NCBI GenBank assembly: GCA_014860445.1
Contig: JACZJT010000051.1
Span: forward strand, 166,281 to 230,280
Origin: Burkholderiales bacterium
GTDB taxonomy: Bacteria; Pseudomonadota; Gammaproteobacteria; Burkholderiales; SG8-39
Direction: 5' to 3'
DNA: 64,000 nt
How positions within the stretch are numbered: position 1 is the first letter of the stretch; each line of letters starts with the position of its first letter. Shown here piece by piece: positions 35,006-43,682 of this stretch. Under the pieces are notes generated by a model, which was not told where the DNA came from, ran no database searches, and worked only from the letters and a program-made list of their open reading frames with translations. The position numbers and the translations under genes are program-made.

Positions 35006-36289
35006 ATGAAAATAGGCATTCAAACCTGGGGCAGCACCGGCGATATCAATCCGTTCATTGCGCTGGCCGCCGGGCTGGCCGGGGCCGGGCATGAGGTGAC
35101 CCTGGTCATCACCAGCGCCGAACGCAGGGATTTTTCCGCGACGGGCGCGCGGCTCGGATTCCGCGTGGTGCAGGCCGGCCATATCGGCGCAAGCGAAGAG
35201 GCGCTCAACGATCTCGGCCGCAAGATGTTCGCGATTTCCAATCCGGTCACGCAGCTCGCAACCATCTTCGAGCGCATGTTCGACCCCGGGGTTGCGGCAA
35301 TGTATGCGGCCGCGCAGTCGCTCTGCGCAGAGCATGATCTGATCATCGGCCATTTCATCGTGCATCCGGCGCAGCTCGCCGCGGAGCAGGCGGGCAAGCC
35401 CTATGTGACGGTGGCATTGAACCATGGTGCTATCCCGACCCGCTTCGTGCCGCCCTCGCCGCTGCCCGACCTCGGCCGGTGGTGCAACGCCCTGCTGTGG
35501 AAGCTGGCGCAGAAGATGATCGACGACATGGTCCTGCCGTCCATCAACCGTTTGCGCAGCGAGCAGGGCTGCCGGCCGGTGCGCAGTTACCGGCAGGTGT
35601 GGGAATCTCCCGCCTGCAATCTGATCGCGGTCAGCCATGAGTTTTGTCCGCAATACGCCGATTGGGAAACTTACCAGCAGGTTTGCGGCTACTTCGATCT
35701 GCCGGAGGCGGCGAGCGACTGGCGCATGCCCGATGATCTGGCGCGGTTTCTGGAGCAGGGCGAAGCGCCGGTGTTCATCGGATTCGGCAGCATGATCGGG
35801 CTGGCCAGGCCCAATGCCGACCTGGACGAGATCACGAGGCTGATGCTGGATTCGGCGAGGCTGGCCGGCTGTCGCGCGATCGTCCAGTCGCACTGGGACG
35901 TGGTGGCGGCGATGCCCGAAGATGCGCGCATCTACCGGCTGACTTCCGCCCCGCATACGCAGATATTCCCGCACTGCGCCCTCATCGTGCATCACGCCGG
36001 CGCAGGCACCACGCAGACCTCGCTCCTGTGCGGCCGCCCGTCGGTGGTGGTGGCACATGCGACCGACCAGTTCTTGTGGGGCGGCCAGCTCAGGCGGCTG
36101 GGCGTTGCACCCGCGCTGATCAAGCGCCGCAAGGCCACCGCGAAAAAAATCGCGGCGGCGATTCAAAAGGTGTTGCGCGCGCCGGCGATGCGAACAGCGG
36201 CCGAGGCGGCCGGCCGGAGACTGCGAGCCGAAAATGGGGTCGCCGCGGCCGTGCGCATCATCGAACAGCGCTTCGATCAGCGATCTTAA
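35006..36289 (+). CDS. GT1-type glycosyltransferase (UGT/MGT-like)
   Basis: A 427-residue GT-B enzyme. The N-terminal acceptor domain begins MKIGIQTWGSTGDINPFIALAAGL, and the nucleotide-sugar site has PVFIGFGSM and HCALIVHHAGAGTTQTSL with DQFLWG. It resembles sterol and macrolide glucosyltransferases, so the acceptor is probably a lipid or small hydrophobic molecule. The start at 35006 is preferred over 34976 because it begins the conserved domain. It follows the EAL-like gene closely and may be cotranscribed. Confidence 0.85.
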   Translation: MKIGIQTWGSTGDINPFIALAAGLAGAGHEVTLVITSAERRDFSATGARLGFRVVQAGHIGASEEALNDLGRKMFAISNPVTQLATIFERMFDPGVAAMYAAAQSLCAEHDLIIGHFIVHPAQLAAEQAGKPYVTVALNHGAIPTRFVPPSPLPDLGRWCNALLWKLAQKMIDDMVLPSINRLRSEQGCRPVRSYRQVWESPACNLIAVSHEFCPQYADWETYQQVCGYFDLPEAASDWRMPDDLARFLEQGEAPVFIGFGSMIGLARPNADLDEITRLMLDSARLAGCRAIVQSHWDVVAAMPEDARIYRLTSAPHTQIFPHCALIVHHAGAGTTQTSLLCGRPSVVVAHATDQFLWGGQLRRLGVAPALIKRRKATAKKIAAAIQKVLRAPAMRTAAEAAGRRLRAENGVAAAVRIIEQRFDQRS

Positions 36290-36438
36290 ACAGGCCGCGG
36301 CGCCGCGGCACGCAATCGGACAAGTCGAACACTCTGGCAGCCCGGCCCTGTCAGTGCTAGCAACACGTCTGCGAAATCTCATGGTGTAATTTTTCCCGTT
36401 ACCTGTTCAACGCTCAACGTAACGGAGGATCCGCCGAT

Positions 36439-37116
36439 ATGGAATTTCTGGATGCGATCGAGTCACAGATGGTTTCCAATCGCCTTCCACTGGCTGGCAT
36501 TTCGATAGCGGGGCTGCCCTGCGCGGACACCCCCCTGGTTCTGTCCCTGCATTGGCACGGATTCATCGAACATGAAAAAGAGACCGAGGTCGGCCGGCAA
36601 TACCGCTACGAGTCGATTCCGTCCTCGTGCCTGCAGGTCAACCGGCGTTGGCGCGAACTGCGCGAGCTCGAGAACGCAGTCATGGACGTTGCGTGGGAAC
36701 TCGGATCCTGGGACCTCACCCGCCACGAGATGCGCCCCTGCATGCGGCCCGGTGCGCCCACGCAGGAAGCGGTCGAATGCCATGTGGCGTTTGGGCAGCC
36801 GCATCCTTATTTCGACGCGGAGCTTACGCCGGTCTCGGAAGTGGACGACGCGGACGACTTGCTCGACACGGCCGGGCGCAAGGGCTACCTGCTGTGGCGT
36901 TTCCGGCCGGTGCGCGGCGGCATGTGGGAGGATGTCAGCGAAGATGCCTCATTGCAGCCCGGCGGCTACCGCAACCCGCCCTGCCCGCAAATCAGTTGCG
37001 AGTTCGGCGACACGCGTTCTCTGCGCCAACCGCGCAGTGTCGTCTATCGATTCGGCTACTTTTCGGAAACTGCACGGCAACTCGGGTACCAAAGCACGCT
37101 CGTCGCCGGCCGCTGA
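36439..37116 (+). CDS. Conserved-looking hypothetical protein
   Basis: A 225-residue soluble protein that I do not recognise. It is rich in Trp, Arg and acidic residues (LSLHWHGFIEHEKETEVG, ELGSWDLTRHEMRPC) with no signal peptide or membrane helix. A histidine/tryptophan-rich opening and several cysteines (28, 64, about 113 and 117) could bind a metal. GGAGG lies 11 bases before the ATG, codon use matches the core genome, and a terminator follows, so it is a real single-gene unit. Confidence 0.6.
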   Translation: MEFLDAIESQMVSNRLPLAGISIAGLPCADTPLVLSLHWHGFIEHEKETEVGRQYRYESIPSSCLQVNRRWRELRELENAVMDVAWELGSWDLTRHEMRPCMRPGAPTQEAVECHVAFGQPHPYFDAELTPVSEVDDADDLLDTAGRKGYLLWRFRPVRGGMWEDVSEDASLQPGGYRNPPCPQISCEFGDTRSLRQPRSVVYRFGYFSETARQLGYQSTLVAGR

Positions 37117-37181
37117 GCGCGGCACGCCGCGACGAATTTGCGCTTGACGCAAGTGTCCGTCCGCTTGCCCTGCCCAAATGC

Positions 37182-37205
37182 GAAACGGCCCCGAAGGGCC
37201 GTTTC
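37182..37205. terminator. Hairpin terminator between convergent genes
   Basis: Ten perfect pairs (GAAACGGCCC with GGGCCGTTTC) and loop CGAA. The symmetric AAA/TTT flanks suit both the plus gene ending at 37116 and the minus gene ending at 37237. Confidence 0.8.
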
Positions 37206-37236
37206 CTTGCCATCTGAAGCCAAAACCGCGCGGGTG

Positions 37237-37602
37237 CTATTTCCGCGCCGCTTTCACTGCGAAGTAGGCCAGCGTGCCGAAACCGACGAAGGGCAGCGCG
37301 ATCATGTAGGCCAGGCCGATGAACGGCGCGGCGAAGAACAGTGCGACGTTCTTCGCGTGGTGCGCGATGCCGGTCCACCGGGCCGCGATCACCTTCCAGC
37401 CGTAGTACGCGGTCAACATGACGCTGACGATCGGCAGCGCGATGACGAATGCCAGGCCGAGGATCGGGCCGGCGACGAGCATCAGTGCGGTCTTGGTCGC
37501 AAGGGTCAGATGCTCGGTGGCGGTGTTGAATTTTTCAGCGGCGGCTTCCAGTGCGGCGAGTGCCAGTTCGGGGGTATTCATTGTCAGGGTGTTGGTTCTC
37601 AT
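37237..37602 (-). CDS. Small membrane protein, unknown function
   Basis: A 121-residue protein. An amphipathic N-terminal segment (about 8-35, rich in Ala, Glu and Thr) is followed by two or three membrane helices (39-65, 84-115). GGAGAA before the ATG at 37602 supports the start; an internal ATG seven codons on is also possible. No family is recognised. It shares a terminator with the convergent gene. Confidence 0.6.
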   Translation of the reverse strand: MRTNTLTMNTPELALAALEAAAEKFNTATEHLTLATKTALMLVAGPILGLAFVIALPIVSVMLTAYYGWKVIAARWTGIAHHAKNVALFFAAPFIGLAYMIALPFVGFGTLAYFAVKAARK

Positions 37603-37888
37603 GATGTTCTCCGGTTATTTCGTTTCGATTTTGCTTACCCTATCCTGAGCATAGGCCGTGCCAGGTGCGAAGTTTCGCCTGATATTTCTTGGAAACATTC
37701 ATGTAATCAATCGCGTGCGTCTTACAAATGGAAGCGGCGCATGGAGGGACCGGTCCCGGCACAATCCCTCGAAGTACGAAATTTCTATGCGGCGCGACGC
37801 GCCCCATCTAAAATTTCCCAATGGAATCAGGGAAAACTGCCGAAGCTGTGATGCGTGCTTTTTGTATGCGCCCGGCGCGCTCCTACCG

Positions 37889-38683
37889 ATGAAACTCCCT
37901 CTTTACCAACTCGATGCTTTCACGACGCGCCTGTTCGGCGGAAACCCGGCTGCGGTGGTTCTGCTCGACGCATGGCTGCCGGACGCGGTCCTCGCGGACA
38001 TTGCCGCGGAAAACAATCTGGCGGAGACGGCGTTTGTGATTCCACGCGTCGATGTGTCACCGCTGCGCTGGTTCACGCCGGCAGTCGAAGTGGATCTCTG
38101 CGGTCACGCGACGCTGGCGGCGGCGGATGTGCTCTTCCGCTACCGGTATCCTTCGCTGGACAAAATCGTTTTCGATACGAAGAGCGGTGAACTGGCGGTC
38201 ACGCGCGAGGGTGCGCTGCTGAGAATGGATTTCCCCGCCCGCCCCGGCCAGCCGGTCGCGGTGAGCGATGCGCTGGCGCAAGCGCTCGGGGCGCGGCCGC
38301 GCGAGGCGTACATGGCGCGCGACCTGCTGGCGATTTTCGATTCCGAATCCGTGGTTCGCGCGCTGCGCCCCGATTTCGCGCGCGTCGCGGCCCTCGACGT
38401 CTTTGCAGTCATCGCTTCGGCGCCCGGCGATACCGTGGATTTCGTGTCGCGTTTCTTCGCGCCTGGCGCCGGTATTCCCGAAGACCCGGTCACCGGTTCT
38501 TCGCATTGCACGCTTACGCCCTACTGGGCCGCGCGCCTCGCGAAAACCCGGCTGAGCGCGCGGCAGCTGTCCGCGCGCGGCGGTGATCTGCAATGCGAAC
38601 TGCGCGGCGAACGCGTGCTGATCGCAGGGCAGGTGGTCGAATATCTGCGCGGGGAAATCGATATCGAAGTGCCGGCGCACTAA
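37889..38683 (+). CDS. PhzF family isomerase/epimerase-like protein
   Basis: A 264-residue protein of the PhzF/diaminopimelate-epimerase fold. Landmarks: LPLYQLDAFTTRLFGGNPAAVV, ENNLAETAFV with the catalytic Glu, LCGHATLAAA and DPVTGSSHCTL. PhzF catalyses an isomerisation in phenazine synthesis, but most homologues are of unknown substrate and no phenazine genes are near. The start at 37889 begins the conserved domain; the frame is open farther upstream without a good start. Confidence 0.87.
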   Translation: MKLPLYQLDAFTTRLFGGNPAAVVLLDAWLPDAVLADIAAENNLAETAFVIPRVDVSPLRWFTPAVEVDLCGHATLAAADVLFRYRYPSLDKIVFDTKSGELAVTREGALLRMDFPARPGQPVAVSDALAQALGARPREAYMARDLLAIFDSESVVRALRPDFARVAALDVFAVIASAPGDTVDFVSRFFAPGAGIPEDPVTGSSHCTLTPYWAARLAKTRLSARQLSARGGDLQCELRGERVLIAGQVVEYLRGEIDIEVPAH

Positions 38684-38938
38684 GCCGCGTTCGAATTCAC
38701 ATCGCAATTAATTATTGCTTCACAAGTTGAAGCAGACACATAGCGCATTTTGTTAAAGCGTTTAAACAAGACGCGGCTGACTCGATCGCGTCTGCATCCG
38801 GTTTTTCAGCACAAGCGCGAGCGACCGGAAGAAATGTTTACTATATTTGAGATAGCGCAACACGGACTCGACTGCAGCATGGAAACTATCAGTCAGAGTC
38901 GATGTCAAACGATCTGATACGAGAATGCGAGGTGCTGT

Positions 38939-39166
38939 ATGGCGAATCGCAAGAGCGTTACCAGTAAATCTGGCGATCTGTTTGGCGACACGCCGGTCCC
39001 GCTCAGGGACGCGGCAACCAAACCCGGATTTGCGCCCGAGATCAAGACGGCGCGCGTACTCTGCCGTCAACTGCGACACAAACAGCCGCGCCCGGAAAAG
39101 CAGCGAATCGCGCATTTGATTTGCCTGAGTCTGCTGTCGATGCTGCGGCAAAGCTCGCAGCGCTAG
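38939..39166 (+). CDS. Possible small basic protein
   Basis: A 75-residue frame, MANRKSVTSKSGDLFGD to a basic, Leu-rich C-terminus. A weak AGGTG precedes the ATG. No family is recognised, and an overlapping open frame exists on the other strand, so the coding status is uncertain. It would be cytosolic and strongly basic. The flanking stretches 38684-38938 and 39167-39453 hold no other supported gene. Confidence 0.35.
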   Translation: MANRKSVTSKSGDLFGDTPVPLRDAATKPGFAPEIKTARVLCRQLRHKQPRPEKQRIAHLICLSLLSMLRQSSQR

Positions 39167-39453
39167 CGCGCTACGCGCCGGCGATTTATCACGGGCGACG
39201 AACGTCGCCTGGCTTTTCATTCACCCCAATCCGGATCTGAGCGCGGCCGATCAACCGAGCCGGGCAGCGCATTGCCATTTTCGTTTCCGCCTTCGATCAC
39301 GGACACCCTGGCATTGCGCGTCGTGCCGTTTCTGCGCTCGCCGGTGTCGAGAGGCATAATATGCAGGCACCGGTCCCGGGGGAAAGACCATCGCCTCGCG
39401 CTGGTCTTGGCACCTGACGACGATCCCTTTTGCGTTTTCCGGAGCAGACGAAT

Positions 39454-40587
39454 ATGAACGACTACCTGGGCAGTCCCGAGCGGCGCGGACTGATGGCAGC
39501 CACAGGCCCCGGCGGCCTCGGCCTGGCCGGTGGCGTGCTGTCGAACATTCGCGTCGCGCAGGCACCGGCGCTCACCGGCGCGCCGCCCGAGGTCGATCGC
39601 CTTAGTGTGCAGGTGGTGACCGACTCGTATCATCATCTGTTCCTGGCTTCCGGGGCGTTCGGTGAGGTGGGCGTACAACACTGGGGGCGCCCGTCCACGA
39701 CCGACGAGCCGCGCACATTGCAGAACGAATGGGGCCTCGCGTTGCACCTGGTGTCGGCGCGCGGCGCGCAGACGCGGCGGGTGCTCGTCGATTTCGGCTT
39801 CACCAGTCACACGCTCAACAACAATCTCGAACTGCTCGGAATCGAGCCGGCGAAATTCGATGCCATGCTGCTTTCGCACGGCCATTACGATCACTTCGGC
39901 GGCATGGTGGGTTTCCTCGCCGCCCACAAGGAAACACTCAAGCCCGGTCTGCCGTTCTATCTGGGCGGCGAGGAGTGCTTCTGCAGCCGCGAGACCGGAC
40001 CGGCCAATGCCCCGTCCAACTTCGGTACGCTGGACCGCAAGGCGATTGCAGAGGCCGGACTGCAAGTCCTGCTCGCCGAGCGGCCGTCGCTGCTCGAAGA
40101 TCATGGCTTCACCACCGGCTACATTCCGCTCGCCTCGTTCGAGAAGCCTGCGCAGCCCTCGCGCATGAAAATCGGCCTTGCGCCTGACGGCTCGGGCTGT
40201 GCGCCCGAGGGCCTGCCGGCGGAGAAACGCGAACTCTTCATGGTGACGGACGATTTTCAGCACGAGCACGCCACCTGCTACAACGTGAAGGGCAAGGGGC
40301 TGGTGGTCATGACCTCGTGCGGGCACCGCGGTATCGTCAACTCCGTGCGCGGGGCCATCAAGGTATCGGGCATCAGCAAGGTGCACGCGATACTCGGCGG
40401 CTTTCACCTGATGCCGATGACGCAGGACTATGTGCAAAGCACCGTCGCCGCGCTCAAGGAATTCGATCCGGACTATTTGATACCGATGCATTGCACCGGC
40501 ACGCCGTTCTACGAATTGGCGAAACAGGAACTGCCCGGGCGCGTGCTGCTGAGTTCCACGGGAGCCCGCTACAGCTTCGGCGCTTGA
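39454..40587 (+). CDS. MBL-fold metallohydrolase with Tat-like leader
   Basis: A 377-residue metallo-beta-lactamase-fold hydrolase. The zinc motif is LSHGHYDHFGG (about 140-150), with further ligands in MTSCGH and GGFHL. It resembles the group annotated after the dihydropteridine/aminobenzene 5'-phosphate synthase family. The N-terminus, SPERRGLMAATGPGGLGLAGG, has twin arginines followed by a hydrophobic stretch, suggesting Tat export. The substrate is unknown. It precedes an exported SGNH hydrolase by 98 bases. Confidence 0.82.
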   Translation: MNDYLGSPERRGLMAATGPGGLGLAGGVLSNIRVAQAPALTGAPPEVDRLSVQVVTDSYHHLFLASGAFGEVGVQHWGRPSTTDEPRTLQNEWGLALHLVSARGAQTRRVLVDFGFTSHTLNNNLELLGIEPAKFDAMLLSHGHYDHFGGMVGFLAAHKETLKPGLPFYLGGEECFCSRETGPANAPSNFGTLDRKAIAEAGLQVLLAERPSLLEDHGFTTGYIPLASFEKPAQPSRMKIGLAPDGSGCAPEGLPAEKRELFMVTDDFQHEHATCYNVKGKGLVVMTSCGHRGIVNSVRGAIKVSGISKVHAILGGFHLMPMTQDYVQSTVAALKEFDPDYLIPMHCTGTPFYELAKQELPGRVLLSSTGARYSFGA

Positions 40588-40685
40588 AGCGCATGCGGTC
40601 GCACCGCGCTACGGCGCGGAAAGAGTTCTGGCCCGGTCGTTGCGGTGACATTAGAATAGCGCCTCAATTTACGTGGAGCTATTTC

Positions 40686-41492
40686 ATGAGAAACCGCATT
40701 GCGGCAAGTTTCAAATCCGTACTGTTCTCGGTCCTGGTCGCCTACGCCGCCGGCGTGGTCGCGGCGGACAAGCCCAGCGTCACCCAGCCTCCGGTCGATT
40801 CGCCCAAGAAAATTCTGTTCGTCGGCAACAGCTACATGTACTACAACGACAGCCTGCACAATCACGTGCGCCGCATGGCGGCCGGCGGCGATGCTGCGGC
40901 CGAAAAAGCGCTGACCTACAAGTCCGAGTTCATGGGCGGCGCCCCGCTGGCCTGGCACGACGTCAAGGGTCTGCTCGAGCCGGGCCGGCTTGGAATGAAA
41001 GGCCATTACGACCTGGTGGTACTCCAGGGCAACAGCGGCGCTGCGCTCTCGGACAAGGGGAAGGCATCGTTCCACGACAAGGTCGTCGAGTTCAATGCCG
41101 AGATCACCAAGAGCGGGGCCAAGACCGTGCTCTATATGACTCACGCCTACGTCCCGCCGCACAAGAAAACCAGCCCCGACATGACGGGCAAGGTTGAAGA
41201 CCTCTATGTTTCGACCGCGAACGAAGTCGGCGCCTATGTCATTCCGGTGGGATTGGCGTTCGCCGAATCGTATCGCCGCCGCCCCGACCTGCGCATACAC
41301 AAGGACTTCGACGGCAGCCATCCCAACATGCTCGGCACCTACCTCGCCACGAGCGTGGTGTACGCGAGTCTCTACGGCAAGTCGCCGGTCGGCAACGCCT
41401 ACGATTATTTCGGTGCGGTCGACAAGAAGACCGCCGAATATCTGCAGCAAGTGGCCTGGGACACGGTGCGCAAATTTTACGGCTGGAAGTAA
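40686..41492 (+). CDS. Exported SGNH/GDSL-type hydrolase
   Basis: A 268-residue protein with a signal peptide (about 1-31, ending AYAAGVVAA). The SGNH fold is indicated by ILFVGNSYMYYND (Ser in block I) and DGSHPNMLGTYL (Asp-x-x-His, block V). VVLQGNSGA fits the middle Asn block. It probably cleaves an ester or acetyl group in the periplasm. The start at 40686 matches the signal peptide. A strong hairpin follows the gene. Confidence 0.8.
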   Translation: MRNRIAASFKSVLFSVLVAYAAGVVAADKPSVTQPPVDSPKKILFVGNSYMYYNDSLHNHVRRMAAGGDAAAEKALTYKSEFMGGAPLAWHDVKGLLEPGRLGMKGHYDLVVLQGNSGAALSDKGKASFHDKVVEFNAEITKSGAKTVLYMTHAYVPPHKKTSPDMTGKVEDLYVSTANEVGAYVIPVGLAFAESYRRRPDLRIHKDFDGSHPNMLGTYLATSVVYASLYGKSPVGNAYDYFGAVDKKTAEYLQQVAWDTVRKFYGWK

Positions 41493-41502
41493 TTTTGACG
41501 AT

Positions 41503-41526
41503 GCGCCGGGCCAGTCGGCCCGGCGC
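41503..41526. terminator. GC-rich hairpin between convergent genes
   Basis: Ten perfect pairs (GCGCCGGGCC with GGCCCGGCGC) and loop AGTC, 11 bases after the SGNH hydrolase stop and 22 before the end of the opposing thioesterase gene. There is no T tract. Confidence 0.65.
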
Positions 41527-41547
41527 CGGCCCCGGTCTGCAACGGAC

Positions 41548-41967
41548 CTAGCCTAAGGGACGATTCTCGTCCACGCACAGCAGGCGCACACGCCCCTGCG
41601 CGACGAGCTGCTCCTGTTCGTCGCGTATCCAGGCTTCCCACACCTGGCTCGCGCGTCCGCGCGTGACCGGTTTGGCCACGGCATGCAGCTTGCCCGAGCG
41701 CACGGCGCGGATAAACGAGGTGTTGTTCTCCAGGCCGACGACGCGCTGGCCGCGCGGTTGCGCGACGACTGCAGCGCCGACCGAGGCCAGGGTTTCGATC
41801 ACACCGCAGTGCACGCCGCCGTGGACGATGCCATAGCCCTGGTAATGTTTTTCGCTCACCTCCCACTCGCAGCTCACCTCGTCGGCCGTTGCGCTGAGTA
41901 TCACGATGCCCATTTCCTTGACCCAACCCGGCAGGGCATTGATCATGGCGACAAAATCGGTAGTCAT
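41548..41967 (-). CDS. PaaI-type hotdog thioesterase
   Basis: A 139-residue hotdog-fold protein. The motif GIVHGGVHCGVIETLASVGA matches the PaaI/YdiI thioesterase active-site helix, and VVGLENNTSFIRAVRSGKL follows. It hydrolyses an acyl- or aryl-CoA. The ATG at 41967 gives the family length; longer readings overlap the divergent MFS gene. It is divergent from that transporter gene, with 76 bases between the starts. Confidence 0.82.
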   Translation of the reverse strand: MTTDFVAMINALPGWVKEMGIVILSATADEVSCEWEVSEKHYQGYGIVHGGVHCGVIETLASVGAAVVAQPRGQRVVGLENNTSFIRAVRSGKLHAVAKPVTRGRASQVWEAWIRDEQEQLVAQGRVRLLCVDENRPLG

Positions 41968-42043
41968 GGTGTGTTCGACTTCTTCGTTCGTAGATGGAAT
42001 CGGGGATGGTACGCTTGAAACAATTAATTCGCCCAAGGCCGTG

Positions 42044-43192
42044 ATGATGTCGGCTGCGAGAGTGTGCGCAATTGCGGTGCTCGCGCTTGCGCTCGCGATG
42101 GGCATAGGCCGCTTCGCCTTCACGCCGCTGCTGCCGCTGATGATCCGCGACGGTTTGCTGCCGGGCAACGGCGGTGCCTGGCTCGCTTCCGCCAACTATC
42201 TCGGCTACATGCTCGGCGCGGCCTGGGCGGGTTCGCTCGCGCTGCCGGCGGTGCGGCAGTTGCAGGCGAGCCTGCTGGGTATCGTGGTGCTGACCCTCGC
42301 CATGGCCTTGGGCGAATCCTTGCTGGCCTGGACGGCGCTGCGTTTTGCCGCCGGCGTGCTGAGCGCCTGGGCGATGGTGGCGACCAGCGCCTGGGCGCTG
42401 CAGGCGCTGGCCCAATCCAACCGGTCCGGATTGGCCGGCGTGGTCTATGGCGGCGTAGGACTGGGCATTGCGCTTGCGGGACTGTTCTGCCTGTTCGCCG
42501 CGCGGCCGGGCGTCGGCTCTCCGCGCTTGTGGCTGGAACTGGGCATGCTCGCCGCGCTGCTGGCAGCCGCCGCATTGTTTCTACTCGGTCCCAGCCCGCC
42601 TCCCGCGACCATGACCAGAATGGATGCGCGCGGCAGCATTCCACGCGGCTGCGGTGTGCTGGTGTTGTGCTACGGGCTGTTCGGATTCGGTTACATCCTG
42701 CCGGCCACCTATCTGCCGGCGCTGGCGCGCACCTTCGTCGACGATCCGCAGCGCTTCGGCCTCGCCTGGCCCCTGTTCGGCATGGCGGCTGCGATTTCCA
42801 CACTGCTTGCCGCATGGGCTCTGCGTTATGCGAACCGGCTCAGGCTATGGGCCGCTTGCAATCTGCTCATGGCCGTGGGCGCAGTCCTGCCCAGCCTGTG
42901 GCCGACCCTGACGGCGATCGTCATCGCCGCGCTGCTGGTAGGCGGCACCTTCATGATCGCAACCATGATCGGTCTGCAGGAAGCGCGCGCACGCGCACCG
43001 ACTGCGCCGACCGCCTTGCTCGGACGTATGACCAGCTCGTTCGGCCTCGGACAGACCCTGGGTCCGCTGACCTCGGCTGCATTTGCCTATCTGCCTATCT
43101 CCTCCGGCGCAGCACTCGATTTTGCGCTGCAGCTCGCCGGCCTGGGCCTGGTGCTCAGCGCCGTGCTGTTATGGCGCATGGCCGGGCACTAG
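42044..43192 (+). CDS. YbfB/YjiJ family MFS transporter
   Basis: A 382-residue transporter with 12 predicted helices. The N-terminus (ALAMGIGRFAFTPLLPLMI, then NYLGYMLGA) is typical of YbfB/YjiJ-type major facilitators, which probably export small molecules. ATG codons at 42044 and 42047 are both possible starts. It is divergent from the thioesterase gene, whose start region overlaps the unused upstream frame. Confidence 0.87.
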   Translation: MMSAARVCAIAVLALALAMGIGRFAFTPLLPLMIRDGLLPGNGGAWLASANYLGYMLGAAWAGSLALPAVRQLQASLLGIVVLTLAMALGESLLAWTALRFAAGVLSAWAMVATSAWALQALAQSNRSGLAGVVYGGVGLGIALAGLFCLFAARPGVGSPRLWLELGMLAALLAAAALFLLGPSPPPATMTRMDARGSIPRGCGVLVLCYGLFGFGYILPATYLPALARTFVDDPQRFGLAWPLFGMAAAISTLLAAWALRYANRLRLWAACNLLMAVGAVLPSLWPTLTAIVIAALLVGGTFMIATMIGLQEARARAPTAPTALLGRMTSSFGLGQTLGPLTSAAFAYLPISSGAALDFALQLAGLGLVLSAVLLWRMAGH

Positions 43193-43262
43193 CCGGCGGC
43201 CGGCGTCGATTCGCTACAATGCGCGCTCCAATCAGAGTCCAATCACGCGAGGAGTTCACATC

Positions 43263-43571
43263 ATGATCCATGTCGTCGCCGTCATCACCGCCAAGCCCGG
43301 CATGCGCGATTCCATCCTGCAGACTTTCAGAGCCAACGTCCCCGCGGTCAAGGCCGAGCAGGGCTGCATCGAGTACGGCGCCGCCGTCGATTTCGAGGAC
43401 GGCCCGAAGTTTCAGACCAAGTACGGACCCGACACCATGCTGGTGATCGAGAAGTGGGAAAGCATGGAGGCGCTGAAAGTGCACGCGGCGGCGCCGCATA
43501 TGGCGGCGTATGCGGCGGCGACCAAAGACATGATCGCGAGCCGGCTGATTCACATCCTTACGCCGGCGTAG
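43263..43571 (+). CDS. Antibiotic biosynthesis monooxygenase (ABM) family protein
   Basis: A 102-residue ferredoxin-like fold protein (MIHVVAVITAKPGMRDSIL, EYGAAVDFED, LVIEKWESMEALKVHAAAPHM). ABM/YgiN-type proteins are usually dimers acting as small monooxygenases or quinol-linked enzymes without a cofactor. AGGAG lies just before the ATG, with TACAAT about 40 bases upstream as a possible -10 box. Copy 2 of the composite hairpin repeat follows its stop. Confidence 0.85.
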   Translation: MIHVVAVITAKPGMRDSILQTFRANVPAVKAEQGCIEYGAAVDFEDGPKFQTKYGPDTMLVIEKWESMEALKVHAAAPHMAAYAAATKDMIASRLIHILTPA

Positions 43572-43589
43572 TCGGGAGTAGTTCTAAGA

Positions 43590-43654
43590 GTCCGTTGCAA
43601 AATGCGTTTTGCAACGGACGATCCAGGGGAGTACGAGGGGAGAACTCCCCTCGT
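43590..43654 (+). repeat. Composite two-hairpin repeat, copy 2
   Basis: A variable 13-pair hairpin (43590-43619, GTCCGTTGCAAAA with TTTTGCAACGGAC), the linker GATCCAGGGGAGT, then the conserved hairpin (43633-43654, ACGAGGGGAG with CTCCCCTCGT). It lies between convergent genes. The order and the AGGGGAG linker are as in copies 1 and 3. Confidence 0.82.
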
Positions 43655-43682
43655 CTGGTAACAAGCGGTCTCGTAACAAGTG

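Noticed and set aside
38762..39220. 152-codon minus-strand frame
   Set aside because: No ribosome site or motifs; overlaps the equally weak 75-codon plus frame and spans AT-rich intergenic sequence.
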